This document shows positions 53,912-62,223 of a stretch of 64,000 bases of DNA, piece after piece (the stretch's first letter is position 1; every line of letters begins with the position of its first letter). The stretch is from JAQWRV01 sp045564915 (lineage in GTDB: Bacteria; Pseudomonadota; Alphaproteobacteria; Rhodospirillales; Rhodospirillaceae). The stretch lies in NCBI GenBank assembly GCA_045564915.1, contig JBJLGL010000001.1, positions 496,001 to 560,000 of the forward strand. Reading direction: 5' to 3'. A program made the translations under genes and the position numbers. The notes beneath the pieces were generated by a model. The model was not told the DNA's origin. It worked only from the letters and a program-made list of their open reading frames with translations, and did not search any database.

Positions 53912-55797
53912 GCTGGCGCTCTGGGGTCGGTCACAGCGATCTGGTCTTGGTTAGGCTGTGGTTGACGGAGCGGATCAAGCCTTAATACCTCTGCCATAAT
54001 GTCTCGTGCAATAGGTGCAGCTACTGCTGAACCACTACCACCATGCTCAACAATCACAGAAAGTGCGTAGCGTGTTTCATCATGCGGAGCGAAAGCAACA
54101 AATAGAGCATGAGTACGCTCTTTCCACGGGACTTCCTCAGCATCTGGGAGTCCTGCATCACGCTCAGCCATTGTAATACGCTTGACCTGGGTTGTTCCGG
54201 TCTTACCGCTCATTTTCACATTTTCACTTCTTAGTTGTGAAGCACGTGCGGTCCCACGCGGACCATTAAGCACCTCAAGCATACCGCGACGAATAACACC
54301 GAGAAAATTCGGATCAATATTGAGCGATTTAAAGGGCTGCTGCGGACGCCGCACAAGCGCCCCTTCCACCATAGCCTGGTTGGCAAGTACTGGCTCTACT
54401 GCAAGGCCAGTCGACAACCGCGCAGTCATGACAGCCAACTGCAACGGTGTGGCTAGAACGTATCCTTGTCCTATACCCGTGTTAAATGTTTCGCCTTGCT
54501 GCCATGGGTTGCCCAGAGTGGCGCGCTTCCAAGCCTCTGTTGGAATAAGACCGCTCCGCTCCCCCGCGAGACCGCTAGCGCTAGCTTGACCAAGTCCAAG
54601 ACGTTTCGCCATATCAGCAATACGATCAACTCCAACCCGGCGAGCAATCTCATAAAAATAGACATCACAAGATTGCGCAATAGCCTGCACTATATTCAAG
54701 TCACCATGGCCTCGGGTTTCCCAACAATGAAAGCGACGGGGGCCCAGGTCTGTATGTCCTTTACACAATATACTTTGATCAGTAGTTATCGCTCCGTGCT
54801 CAAGTGCCGCTAGTGCAACAACCATCTTGAATGTTGAGCCCGGGGAGTATTGTCCAGCAATAGCTTTATTGGTCATAGGTGCGCGGGGGTCACTAGATAA
54901 TACGTTCCATTCCCGTTGAGTTAAACCGCGATTAAAGGTGTTCGGGTCAAAGCTCGGCGTTGAAGCCATTACTAAAACTTCGCCACTATGTACATCCATG
55001 ACCACAGCAGATGCACTTTCCGCACCCAGCCGTTCAGCAACAAAACGTTGGAGTCTATTATCAACTGTCAGAGTCACATCGGTTCCTGCTTCTCCTTCTT
55101 TACGTTCCAACTCGCGGATAACTCTGCCCACAGCATTTACTTCGACTTGACTGTTTCCACCAGAACCACGTAGTGCTAAATCAAACTGTCGCTCTATTCC
55201 TGCTTTACCAATACGAAAGCCAGGTAGCTGTAGAAGCGGGTCTCCTGTTAGATCATCTTCATCCACACTTGAAACATAGCCCAGTAAATGTGCCGCTGTT
55301 TCAGTTTGCGGATAGAAGCGAGTTAGGCCTTCATCGACAATAACACCTGGCAAATCCGGCGCATTGACCTGAATACGAGACATCTCCTCCCAACCTAAGT
55401 TTTCACGAACCGTAACTGGAACAAAACTCCGGCGGCGGCGTACTTCTCTCGACACCCGTTCACGATCATAGTCAGACAGTTCAATCACTGTTGATAGAGC
55501 TTCAAGAGTGGACTCTAAATCTAGTGTCTGCTCAAAGACAATCAAAACACGAAAGTTTTGGCGATTGACAGCAAGGGATTCTCCAAACCGATCTAGAATA
55601 CGTCCACGCGGTGGCGGCAACAAACGAAGGTTGATCCGGTTCTCTTCAGCTAACATTCGGTATTGGTCTGCCTCAATGACCTGCAAATAGTACATGCGCC
55701 CAATCAGGGCAGAAATCATTATTGCTTGTCCACCACCCAACACAGCGGCACGACGATTGAAAACTCTGGTACGATCATTATCACGATCAACAATCAT
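53908..55797 (-). CDS. mrdA: Penicillin-binding protein 2 (elongation-specific transpeptidase)
   Basis: Bitopic class B PBP of 629 residues that cross-links peptidoglycan during elongation with RodA. One N-terminal membrane segment (ILGGGQAIMISALIGRMYYLQVI), a pedestal/dimerisation domain, and the transpeptidase domain with SxxK (PGSTFKMVVAL), SxN-type (SCDVYFYE) and KTG (SGKTGTTQVKR) motifs. It overlaps mreD and rodA by four bases each. Confidence 0.97.
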   Translation of the reverse strand: MIVDRDNDRTRVFNRRAAVLGGGQAIMISALIGRMYYLQVIEADQYRMLAEENRINLRLLPPPRGRILDRFGESLAVNRQNFRVLIVFEQTLDLESTLEALSTVIELSDYDRERVSREVRRRRSFVPVTVRENLGWEEMSRIQVNAPDLPGVIVDEGLTRFYPQTETAAHLLGYVSSVDEDDLTGDPLLQLPGFRIGKAGIERQFDLALRGSGGNSQVEVNAVGRVIRELERKEGEAGTDVTLTVDNRLQRFVAERLGAESASAVVMDVHSGEVLVMASTPSFDPNTFNRGLTQREWNVLSSDPRAPMTNKAIAGQYSPGSTFKMVVALAALEHGAITTDQSILCKGHTDLGPRRFHCWETRGHGDLNIVQAIAQSCDVYFYEIARRVGVDRIADMAKRLGLGQASASGLAGERSGLIPTEAWKRATLGNPWQQGETFNTGIGQGYVLATPLQLAVMTARLSTGLAVEPVLANQAMVEGALVRRPQQPFKSLNIDPNFLGVIRRGMLEVLNGPRGTARASQLRSENVKMSGKTGTTQVKRITMAERDAGLPDAEEVPWKERTHALFVAFAPHDETRYALSVIVEHGGSGSAVAAPIARDIMAEVLRLDPLRQPQPNQDQIAVTDPRAPA

Positions 55798-56324
55798 CGA
55801 TCTTCCAACAGCCCAGTCTTGGCTTTAGAGAATAGCCAGGCGATTATGGGATAAATTGCAACTGTAACTAAGTACGCAACAAATAGATCCCGAAACGGGG
55901 TAAATCCATTTTCTGCAAAAAAACCAATGCATATCCATTTCAGGGAAGCCGCAGCCAACGCTACGAGTGCAAATGTGCACCACGTCACGACAAAGGGCTT
56001 AGCATGGAAAAACTTATGCTGGTTAAGTACAACCCACTGGGTTAACAAAATTGTAAGGGTCCCAATGCCTAGGGGAGTGCCTGTCAAAAGATCTTCTAGA
56101 ATACCAATACCAAACCCTGATCCATAGCCGAATAGGTCGGGGCGATAAATTGACCAGAAATAGACCGATACCAACGCGTACATTGGCGTAATTTGTGCAA
56201 AATTTGGAAGGTGTGTCGGCGTTAATCCAAACAATAATACAATCAGAGTTAGACCAAACGGCAAGATCCGGCGTGCTCGAGAATCAATTTTATGCCATAA
56301 ACTGATTTGCTGCACGATGCTCAA
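55794..56324 (-). CDS. mreD: Rod-shape-determining protein MreD
   Basis: Small integral membrane protein, 176 residues with five to six hydrophobic segments, linking MreC/MreB to the elongation complex. The FGLTPTHLPNFAQITPMYALVSVYFWSIYRPD run and the GFGIGILEDLLTGTPLGIGTLTILL block are typical of MreD. It overlaps mreC and mrdA by four bases each. Sequence is weakly conserved in this family, so the operon position carries much weight. Confidence 0.92.
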   Translation of the reverse strand: MSIVQQISLWHKIDSRARRILPFGLTLIVLLFGLTPTHLPNFAQITPMYALVSVYFWSIYRPDLFGYGSGFGIGILEDLLTGTPLGIGTLTILLTQWVVLNQHKFFHAKPFVVTWCTFALVALAAASLKWICIGFFAENGFTPFRDLFVAYLVTVAIYPIIAWLFSKAKTGLLEDR

Positions 56325-57181
56325 TCCAGACGATCAAGCTCGGCGATAATGCCGGTCAACCCAAAATCAAGAATTCTGACATACTGCAAACGGTCGCGGT
56401 TAACGAATGGTTCGACAATAACTCGTGTATCATCGACTGCAGCAACGCGGCCCACTGGAATCCCCGGAGGGAATGCTCCTGCATCGCCAGACGTGACAAT
56501 TCGGTCTCCCGGCACTGCAGCAGACCGTGCACCCAGAAAAATAAGTTTAGGCCTGGAGGAATTATCGCCCGAAAGAATAGCTCTATCCCCAGCCTCACCT
56601 ACACGAACAGGAATGCGCGAGTTAATATCTGTAATTAATAGGGCCCGTGACGATCGAAAACCGGCTTGAGTTACACGGCCTACTAACCCCTCAGATGTAA
56701 TAACAGCTTGCCCTTTTGTCACACCCTCCCGGCCGCCAGCCATAATGAGAATACTTTGAACAAACACACCACCCGAATCTGCAACCACGCGAGCTGTGAT
56801 TGAACGCACGTTCGGACTATCGACAGTGCCAAGAAGGTCACGCAGTTGTCGATTCTCATTTTCCAATTTCTGCGCAACTGCCAGCCATTCAAGTAGGCGC
56901 CTATTGGCTTCACGGAGCTCTGTATTTTGCCCCCGAATTGCAGCCAGTTCTTGTATATTATCCACAAATTGAGAAACAGTAGCGGCGGGCTCAGCCATTA
57001 CCCTGAGTATGGGTGCCACCGCATCATTGATAACCATGCGAGCCCTATCAACAAGGATAGTGTCCGCCTTACCTATCAGCATTAAGGCAAAGGTCAGCCC
57101 TATGAGACTGAGAAAAGCAAACCTTTGCAGCAGGTGCTTAAAACTACCCAGAAGGGATATATGCCCCGTCGGCTGCTTCAC
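56321..57181 (-). CDS. mreC: Rod-shape-determining protein MreC
   Basis: Bitopic periplasmic scaffold of the elongasome, 286 residues. N-terminal membrane helix (FAFLSLIGLTFALMLIGKADTILV), coiled-coil region around residues 70-115 (RGQNTELREANRRLLEWLAVAQKLENENRQL), then two beta-barrel subdomains with ARVVADSGGVFVQSILIMAGGREGVTKGQAVI and GLVGRVTQAGFRSSRALLITD. It is the second gene of the operon after mreB. Confidence 0.95.
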   Translation of the reverse strand: MKQPTGHISLLGSFKHLLQRFAFLSLIGLTFALMLIGKADTILVDRARMVINDAVAPILRVMAEPAATVSQFVDNIQELAAIRGQNTELREANRRLLEWLAVAQKLENENRQLRDLLGTVDSPNVRSITARVVADSGGVFVQSILIMAGGREGVTKGQAVITSEGLVGRVTQAGFRSSRALLITDINSRIPVRVGEAGDRAILSGDNSSRPKLIFLGARSAAVPGDRIVTSGDAGAFPPGIPVGRVAAVDDTRVIVEPFVNRDRLQYVRILDFGLTGIIAELDRLD

Positions 57182-57260
57182 TTACCTCTACCCCATGCCT
57201 TGGTCTTTATACCCATCGCTGACTCATACCGCCAAAGGCCTAATAGACTCGATTACTTTC

Positions 57261-58301
57261 TCAATACATCGAAGACAAAACACCACGCATCATCTTTATG
57301 TTCTCTAGTGCCATCCCTGTACCCAATGCAACGCAATTAAGAGGTTCGTCGGCAATAGAAACTGGCAGCCCTGTTGCATGACGCAGAACGAAATCTAGAC
57401 TTGTCAGCATGGCGCCACCACCTGTTAAAACAATGCCTTTGTCGACAAGGTCCGCTGCCAACTCTGGTGCTGTATGTTCTAGTGCGACCTTAACCGCATC
57501 GATGATAGACGTTACCGGTTCCGCTAGAGCTTCTGCAATTTGCCGCTGGCTAATCAGAATTTCTTTTGGCACACCATTCATTAGATCCCGGCCTTTAATC
57601 TCAATAGTTTCGCCATCACCGGTTTCAGGCGGACAAGCACATCCGATCTCTTTTTTAATTCGCTCTGCAGAACTTTCGCCAACCATCAGGTTATGATGAC
57701 GACGTATATAGTTGATAATGGCCTCGTCCATCATGTCACCACCTACACGGACAGAACGCGCATAGACGATACCGCTTAAAGAAAGCACAGCAACTTCAGT
57801 GGTGCCGCCGCCAATATCAACAACCATAGAGCCAGTTGGCTCGGTGATTGGCAGACCCGCTCCGATTGCAGCAGCCATAGGTTCATCAATTAGGTATACT
57901 TTTCGTGCGCCAGCTGCCTCTGCAGACTCCTGAATAGCTCGCCTCTCTACAGCTGTTGAACCTGACGGCACGCAGATCACAACCATAGGGCTAGCCCAGC
58001 CCTTACGGTTATGAACCTTTCGAATGAAATGCTTGATCATTTCCTCGGCAACTTCAAAGTCAGCAATCACGCCATCACGCAAAGGTCTAATAGCTTGAAT
58101 GGACCCCGGTGTGCGGCCAAGCATTTGCTTGGCTTCATTGCCAACAGCGAGGACGGCTTTGCGTCCTTTCTCCTCCTGCAAAGCTACAACGGACGGTTCA
58201 TTCAGAACAATGCCGCGGCCCTTTACATAGACCAAGGTATTAGCAGTGCCTAGGTCGATAGCCATATCAGCAGAAAGCCATCCGGTTAAACTAGCAAACA
58301 T
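57261..58301 (-). CDS. mreB: Actin-like rod-shape protein MreB
   Basis: Cytosolic actin homologue that orients cell-wall elongation along the cylinder, 346 residues. Phosphate 1 motif DLGTANTLVYVKGRGIVLNEPSVVA, connect and phosphate 2 motif VVDIGGGTTEVAVLSL, adenosine motif VLTGGGAMLTSL. First gene of the rod operon, lying 137 bases after leuA on the same strand, an order typical of Rhodospirillales. Its presence with rodA and mrdA indicates a rod-shaped cell. Confidence 0.98.
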   Translation of the reverse strand: MFASLTGWLSADMAIDLGTANTLVYVKGRGIVLNEPSVVALQEEKGRKAVLAVGNEAKQMLGRTPGSIQAIRPLRDGVIADFEVAEEMIKHFIRKVHNRKGWASPMVVICVPSGSTAVERRAIQESAEAAGARKVYLIDEPMAAAIGAGLPITEPTGSMVVDIGGGTTEVAVLSLSGIVYARSVRVGGDMMDEAIINYIRRHHNLMVGESSAERIKKEIGCACPPETGDGETIEIKGRDLMNGVPKEILISQRQIAEALAEPVTSIIDAVKVALEHTAPELAADLVDKGIVLTGGGAMLTSLDFVLRHATGLPVSIADEPLNCVALGTGMALENIKMMRGVLSSMY

Positions 58302-58438
58302 ATACTGTGTCTCTCTTTTCCGTTCTTAGGACTCTATTTTGTTGACCTCTTAAATATCCAGGATCTACCTTTCCATAGCAGACCTCTGAGTATTCGCTTC
58401 TTATTCCCATTCTAACAATCAATAGCGCAAGTTTCTTA

Positions 58439-59980
58439 TCACATTGCAATCGCCTTTGGGGCGGTCTTCTCCCGCTTTACAACGAGTTTATTCAGAGCAT
58501 TGATGTAAGCACGGGCAGAAGCTACCAGTGTATCGGTATCAGCCCCTTGCCCCAATACAGTTTTGCCACTTTCTTCAAGCCTCACGGTCACTTCAGCCTG
58601 GGCATCTGTGCCCTCTGTAACGGCATTTACTTGATACAATTGTAAGTGCTGTGTGTTAAAAGTTAACGCCTTGATAGCGTTGAATGTGGCATCGACGGGA
58701 CCATCTCCCATGGCTATCGTTGACACAATTTCACCATCCATGTCCAATTCAAGCTCAGCCGTCTGGTGTTCAACCTTTGAACCGCAGATCACCTGTAATG
58801 AAACAAACTTAATTTTGTCATTCACTCTGGCTTCATCGTCAACCAATGCGACAATGTCTTCGTCGAACACTTCCTTCTTTTTATCTGCCAAGTCCTTGAA
58901 ACGCTTGAAGGCATCATTCATGGCATTATCCCCCAAGGCATAACCCAATTCTTTGAGTTTCTCCTTAAAGGCATGACGGCCGGAATGTTTACCCATGACA
59001 AGGTTAGACTCTTTTAGACCGACGGATTCCGGAGTCATAATCTCATAGGTTCCGGCGTGCTTAAGGACACCATCCTGGTGAATGCCACTTTCGTGGGCAA
59101 AAGCGTTAGCCCCAACAATTGCTTTGTTTGGCTGTACGGCAATGCCCGTCATAGTGGAAACTATATGAGACGCCTTGGTAATCAACTCTGCATTCACATT
59201 TGTCTCAAATGGCATGTGATCCTTACGGGTGCGAAGGGCCATAACTATTTCTTCTAAAGCAGCATTGCCAGCCCGCTCACCTAGGCCGTTGATTGTGCAT
59301 TCCACCTGCCGGGCCCCGGCCTGTAAAGCTGATAGGGAGTTAGCTACTGCCAAACCCAAATCGTTATGGCAGTGTACGGATACAACTGCCTTATCTATGT
59401 TTGGAACCCGATTAAACAACATAGTAATAAGTTCGTGATATTCGTCAGGCACAGTATAGCCAACGGTATCCGGGATATTAATGGTTGTTGCGCCTGACTC
59501 AATGGCAGCCTCGACACAGCGGCAGAGGAAATCATGCTCGGTGCGCGACCCATCTTCTGCTGACCACTCGACATCGTTCGTGAACTGACGGGCGTAAGAA
59601 ACACTGTCTATGACTGCCTCGTAGACGGCCTCGGGTTCCATTTGCAACTTATATTTCATGTGCAGCGGAGAGGTAGAAATAAAGGTATGGATGCGGCCAC
59701 GCTTAGCCGGCTTGATTGCATCCGCAGCTCTTGCGATATCTCCGCGAGCGGCCCGCGCAAGGCTGGCTACCGTTGATTCAGATACAACCTCGGCAACGGC
59801 TTTGATAGCATCATAATCACCTTGAGAGGCGATCGCAAAGCCAGCCTCAATAACATCTACGCGCATCTCTTCCAAAAGCTGGGCAACGCGAATTTTTTCT
59901 TCACGGTTCATCGATGCTCCAGGCGACTGTTCGCCATCCCGCAAAGTAGTATCAAAAATTATAACTCGGTTGGTGTGCAT
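58439..59980 (-). CDS. leuA: 2-isopropylmalate synthase
   Basis: First committed enzyme of leucine synthesis: acetyl-CoA plus 2-oxoisovalerate to 2-isopropylmalate. About 513 residues. DRE-TIM barrel with FDTTLRDGEQSPG, VSVHCHNDLGLAVANSL and GLGERAGNAALEE, followed by the accessory and C-terminal leucine-binding regulatory domain (about 390-505) with GPVDATFNAIKAL. The ATG at 59980 has GAGAAG four bases upstream; a GTG four codons earlier is unlikely because it overlaps that site. Expression is probably controlled by the structured leader just upstream that encodes a Leu-rich peptide. Confidence 0.96.
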   Translation of the reverse strand: MHTNRVIIFDTTLRDGEQSPGASMNREEKIRVAQLLEEMRVDVIEAGFAIASQGDYDAIKAVAEVVSESTVASLARAARGDIARAADAIKPAKRGRIHTFISTSPLHMKYKLQMEPEAVYEAVIDSVSYARQFTNDVEWSAEDGSRTEHDFLCRCVEAAIESGATTINIPDTVGYTVPDEYHELITMLFNRVPNIDKAVVSVHCHNDLGLAVANSLSALQAGARQVECTINGLGERAGNAALEEIVMALRTRKDHMPFETNVNAELITKASHIVSTMTGIAVQPNKAIVGANAFAHESGIHQDGVLKHAGTYEIMTPESVGLKESNLVMGKHSGRHAFKEKLKELGYALGDNAMNDAFKRFKDLADKKKEVFDEDIVALVDDEARVNDKIKFVSLQVICGSKVEHQTAELELDMDGEIVSTIAMGDGPVDATFNAIKALTFNTQHLQLYQVNAVTEGTDAQAEVTVRLEESGKTVLGQGADTDTLVASARAYINALNKLVVKREKTAPKAIAM

Positions 59981-60265
59981 GGTTCTTCTCACGACTGGGG
60001 TTCAAATACCAAGGCTCATATGAGCGACAATAGTTCTGCGAATTTTCCTCTGAACGTTCGTCGCTCGTAACACACGACGCTCAGAGGCTTTTAAGTCGCA
60101 GACCCCAGTCGGCAAGAAATAGTCCAAGAAGACCGGAAACCAACACAGCAGGCTTTTGATCGGCCACAAATGTGAGCGAACTAAAGGTCTTTTTGCGATT
60201 TGTGATCAGGTCGACCACGGGCTATCCCTCATCTGACGCCGCGGATCAATTAGCCGTTGCGGCGT
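59981..60265 (-). promoter_or_regulatory. leuA leader: candidate leucine-responsive regulatory RNA
   Basis: This covers most of the roughly 445-base gap between ilvC and leuA. In leuA orientation it holds: a 7-bp stem ACGCCGC/GCGGCGT (60236-60242 with 60259-60265) before the leader-peptide ribosome binding site; a 45-codon Leu-rich open frame (60218-60081); a two-part stem-loop CCTCTGA/TCAGAGG with inner CGTCG/CGACG (60047-60087) that contains the peptide's stop codon; a GCTCATATGAGC palindrome near 60015-60026; and a perfect 10-base complement, CGACTGGGGT at 60111-60102 (codons A36-G39) with ACCCCAGTCG at 60001-59992, which directly abuts the leuA TGAGAAG ribosome binding site. No U-run terminator follows, so control at translation start is more likely than classical transcription attenuation. 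The rest (60266-60403) shows no clear feature. Confidence 0.55.
60081..60218 (-). CDS. Putative leucine-rich leader peptide of leuA
   Basis: A 45-codon open frame from GTG 60218 to TGA 60081 inside the leuA leader. GAGGG is seven bases before the GTG, a good ribosome binding site. Ten of 45 residues are Leu, and nine of the last 20 (SGLLGLFLADWGLRLKSL at the end), using several Leu codons (CTT, CTG, CTC, CTA, TTG). Such Leu-codon runs upstream of leu genes are characteristic of attenuation leader peptides. The stop codon lies inside a stem-loop. Alternative in-frame GTGs (codons 18 and 25) would still keep the Leu run. No database support could be checked. Confidence 0.55.
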   Translation of the reverse strand: MVDLITNRKKTFSSLTFVADQKPAVLVSGLLGLFLADWGLRLKSL

Positions 60266-60403
60266 AACCAGTGCCTAAAAAGTACTTTCTACCCTCTAAG
60301 TCAATAACTTAGCATGAATAATGGTTAAATTGAGGTGAAGTCTACCAATAAACTTTTATACCCATACAAGAATAAAGCGCTAAACACGCCATAGCCCGCC
60401 AAA

Positions 60404-60421
60404 AAATGCCATTTTGGCCCA
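60404..60421 (-). terminator. Weak terminator candidate after ilvC
   Basis: Immediately after the ilvC stop, on its strand, GCCA-AAA-TGGC is followed by ATTTTTT. The stem is only 4 bp, so termination would be partial at best; it could allow reduced read-through into the leuA leader. Confidence 0.3.
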
Positions 60422-60424
60422 GAT

Positions 60425-61447
60425 TTAGTTACGACTTTTGTCCACCAGGGCCTTATCGCCGCCAATCCAGGGCATCATGTCGCGCAGATTCTTGCCAACA
60501 CCTTCGATCGGGTGCTCTGCCCAACGCCGGCGCGTAGCCTTGAAGCTAGGCTGTCCCGCTTGACATTCTGACATCCAATCCCGCACAAACCGGCCATCCT
60601 GTATATCTTCAAGAATATTTTTCATTTCGGCCTTGGTCCCGTCCGTGATGACCCGAGGTCCTGAAACATAATCTCCGTATTCTGCGGTATTCGAGATGGA
60701 ATAGCGCATGTCAGCCATCCCACCTTCGTACATCAGGTCAACAATCAATTTTACCTCATGTAGACACTCAAAATAGGCCATTTCCGGTGCATACCCGGCC
60801 TCTACCAAGGTCTCGTATCCCGCCCTTATTAGTGAGGTAAGCCCACCACACAATACAGCTTGCTCGCCGAACAAGTCAGTCTCGCACTCTTCACGGAAAG
60901 TGGTTTCTATAATCCCAGCCCTCCCTCCACCGATTGCAGAGGCATAGCTGAGAGCAATCTCCATTGCATTACCTGAGGCGTCTTGTGCTACTGCCACGAG
61001 GCAGGGCACGCCTGCGCCGCGTTGGTACTCTGAGCGGACCGTATGTCCAGGGCCCTTTGGGGCAACCATGAATACATCCAAATCATCACGGGCATTAATC
61101 AGATTAAAGTGAATGTTGAGACCATGGGCAAATGCTAGGGCTCCACCTTCCTTTAGGTTAGGTGCAATGTGGTCACGGTAAAGATCGCCCTGCAGCTCAT
61201 CGGGCGTCAGAATCATTACCACATCAGCCCAAGACGAAGCCGCACTGGGGTCCATGACTTTAAGGCCCTCTCCCTCGGCTTTATTACGTGTCTCCGAACC
61301 CTCGCGGAGTCCTACAGCTACTTCAGCAACACCAGAATCACGCATGTTAAGAATATGTGCGTGACCCTGGCTACCGTAACCGATAACGGCTACTTTTTTT
61401 CCTTTAATGATGTTTACATCGGCGTCACGGTCGTAATACACGCGCAT
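60425..61447 (-). CDS. ilvC: Ketol-acid reductoisomerase
   Basis: NADPH- and Mg2+-dependent isomeroreductase of branched-chain amino acid synthesis, class I form of 340 residues. N-terminal Rossmann domain with VAVIGYGSQGHAHILNMRDSGV, VMILTPDELQ, and KGPGHTVRSEYQRGAGVPCLVA; C-terminal knotted helical domain with TFREECETDLFGEQAVLCGG and ECLHEVKLIVDLMYEGG. It follows ilvN after 21 bases on the same strand. Confidence 0.98.
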   Translation of the reverse strand: MRVYYDRDADVNIIKGKKVAVIGYGSQGHAHILNMRDSGVAEVAVGLREGSETRNKAEGEGLKVMDPSAASSWADVVMILTPDELQGDLYRDHIAPNLKEGGALAFAHGLNIHFNLINARDDLDVFMVAPKGPGHTVRSEYQRGAGVPCLVAVAQDASGNAMEIALSYASAIGGGRAGIIETTFREECETDLFGEQAVLCGGLTSLIRAGYETLVEAGYAPEMAYFECLHEVKLIVDLMYEGGMADMRYSISNTAEYGDYVSGPRVITDGTKAEMKNILEDIQDGRFVRDWMSECQAGQPSFKATRRRWAEHPIEGVGKNLRDMMPWIGGDKALVDKSRN

Positions 61448-61468
61448 GATTATCGTCCTTTCGGGTGC

Positions 61469-62152
61469 TTAGCGTTTTTTCGATCTAGGGTTAGCAGTTT
61501 TCTTAGCCGTTGTTTTGCGTTTGGGCGAGGCCTTTGCCTTAGCTCTTGAAACTTTCTTGGCCGGAACTCTCTTGGCATTCGTTTTCGGTATTAGCTGGTC
61601 TTCCATCCTAGCCGCACCGCGGGCAATGGCAGCTACGCCAGTACGCGACACTTCTGCCAGCCCAAGTGGCTTCATTAAATTTATGAATGCGTCAATCTTC
61701 TCTGATGAACCTACCACTTCAAATACAAAGGACCCAGTTGTTGAGTCCACTACATTGCAGCGGAAGATATCTCCGATACGTAGAGCCTCCACGCGATCAT
61801 CCCCTCGGCCCTTGACTTTAATAAGGGCGAGTTCACGCCCGACAGAAGGGCCTTCATCGCTGAGGTCTTTCACCGTATGTACGGGCACTAGCCGGCCAAG
61901 CTGAGCTTTTATCTGCTCAACAATCTGACGTGTACCAGATGTCACCAAGTTAATACGTGAAAGCTGGGCATCTTCATCAACAACAGACACGGTCAGACTC
62001 TCAATGTTATAACCCCTGCCAGAAAACAAGCCTACAACGCGCGCCAGGACCCCAGCCTCATTGTCTACAAGCACTGCAATTGTGTGTCGATATACATCAG
62101 TATCTTTCAGAACCGAATACGGCACCGAACCTTCATAAATATTACTACTCAC
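61469..62152 (-). CDS. ilvN: Acetolactate synthase small subunit with basic C-terminal tail
   Basis: Regulatory subunit of acetohydroxyacid synthase, conferring valine feedback. About 227 residues from a GTG at 62152 with GGAGG seven bases upstream; the frame continues to 62188 but this start is better supported. ACT domain TIAVLVDNEAGVLARVVGLFSGRGYNIESLTVS, then LVPVHTVKDLSDE and a second ACT-like part ending LGLAEVSRTGVAAIARG, where typical proteins stop. An extra ~45 residues follow, rich in Lys and Arg (17 of the last 38, with no Asp or Glu), like a histone H1-type tail. Confidence 0.94.
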   Translation of the reverse strand: MSSNIYEGSVPYSVLKDTDVYRHTIAVLVDNEAGVLARVVGLFSGRGYNIESLTVSVVDEDAQLSRINLVTSGTRQIVEQIKAQLGRLVPVHTVKDLSDEGPSVGRELALIKVKGRGDDRVEALRIGDIFRCNVVDSTTGSFVFEVVGSSEKIDAFINLMKPLGLAEVSRTGVAAIARGAARMEDQLIPKTNAKRVPAKKVSRAKAKASPKRKTTAKKTANPRSKKR

Positions 62153-62223
62153 AACAGTGCCTCCATCACGGGAGTGCCGGAAATACAATATAAGAACCGA
62201 CGCCGCCCGACTGAGTAAATATT

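Noticed and set aside
59981..60424. T-box riboswitch upstream of leuA
   Set aside because: No T-box sequence or specifier-loop architecture; a Leu-rich peptide frame explains the region better.
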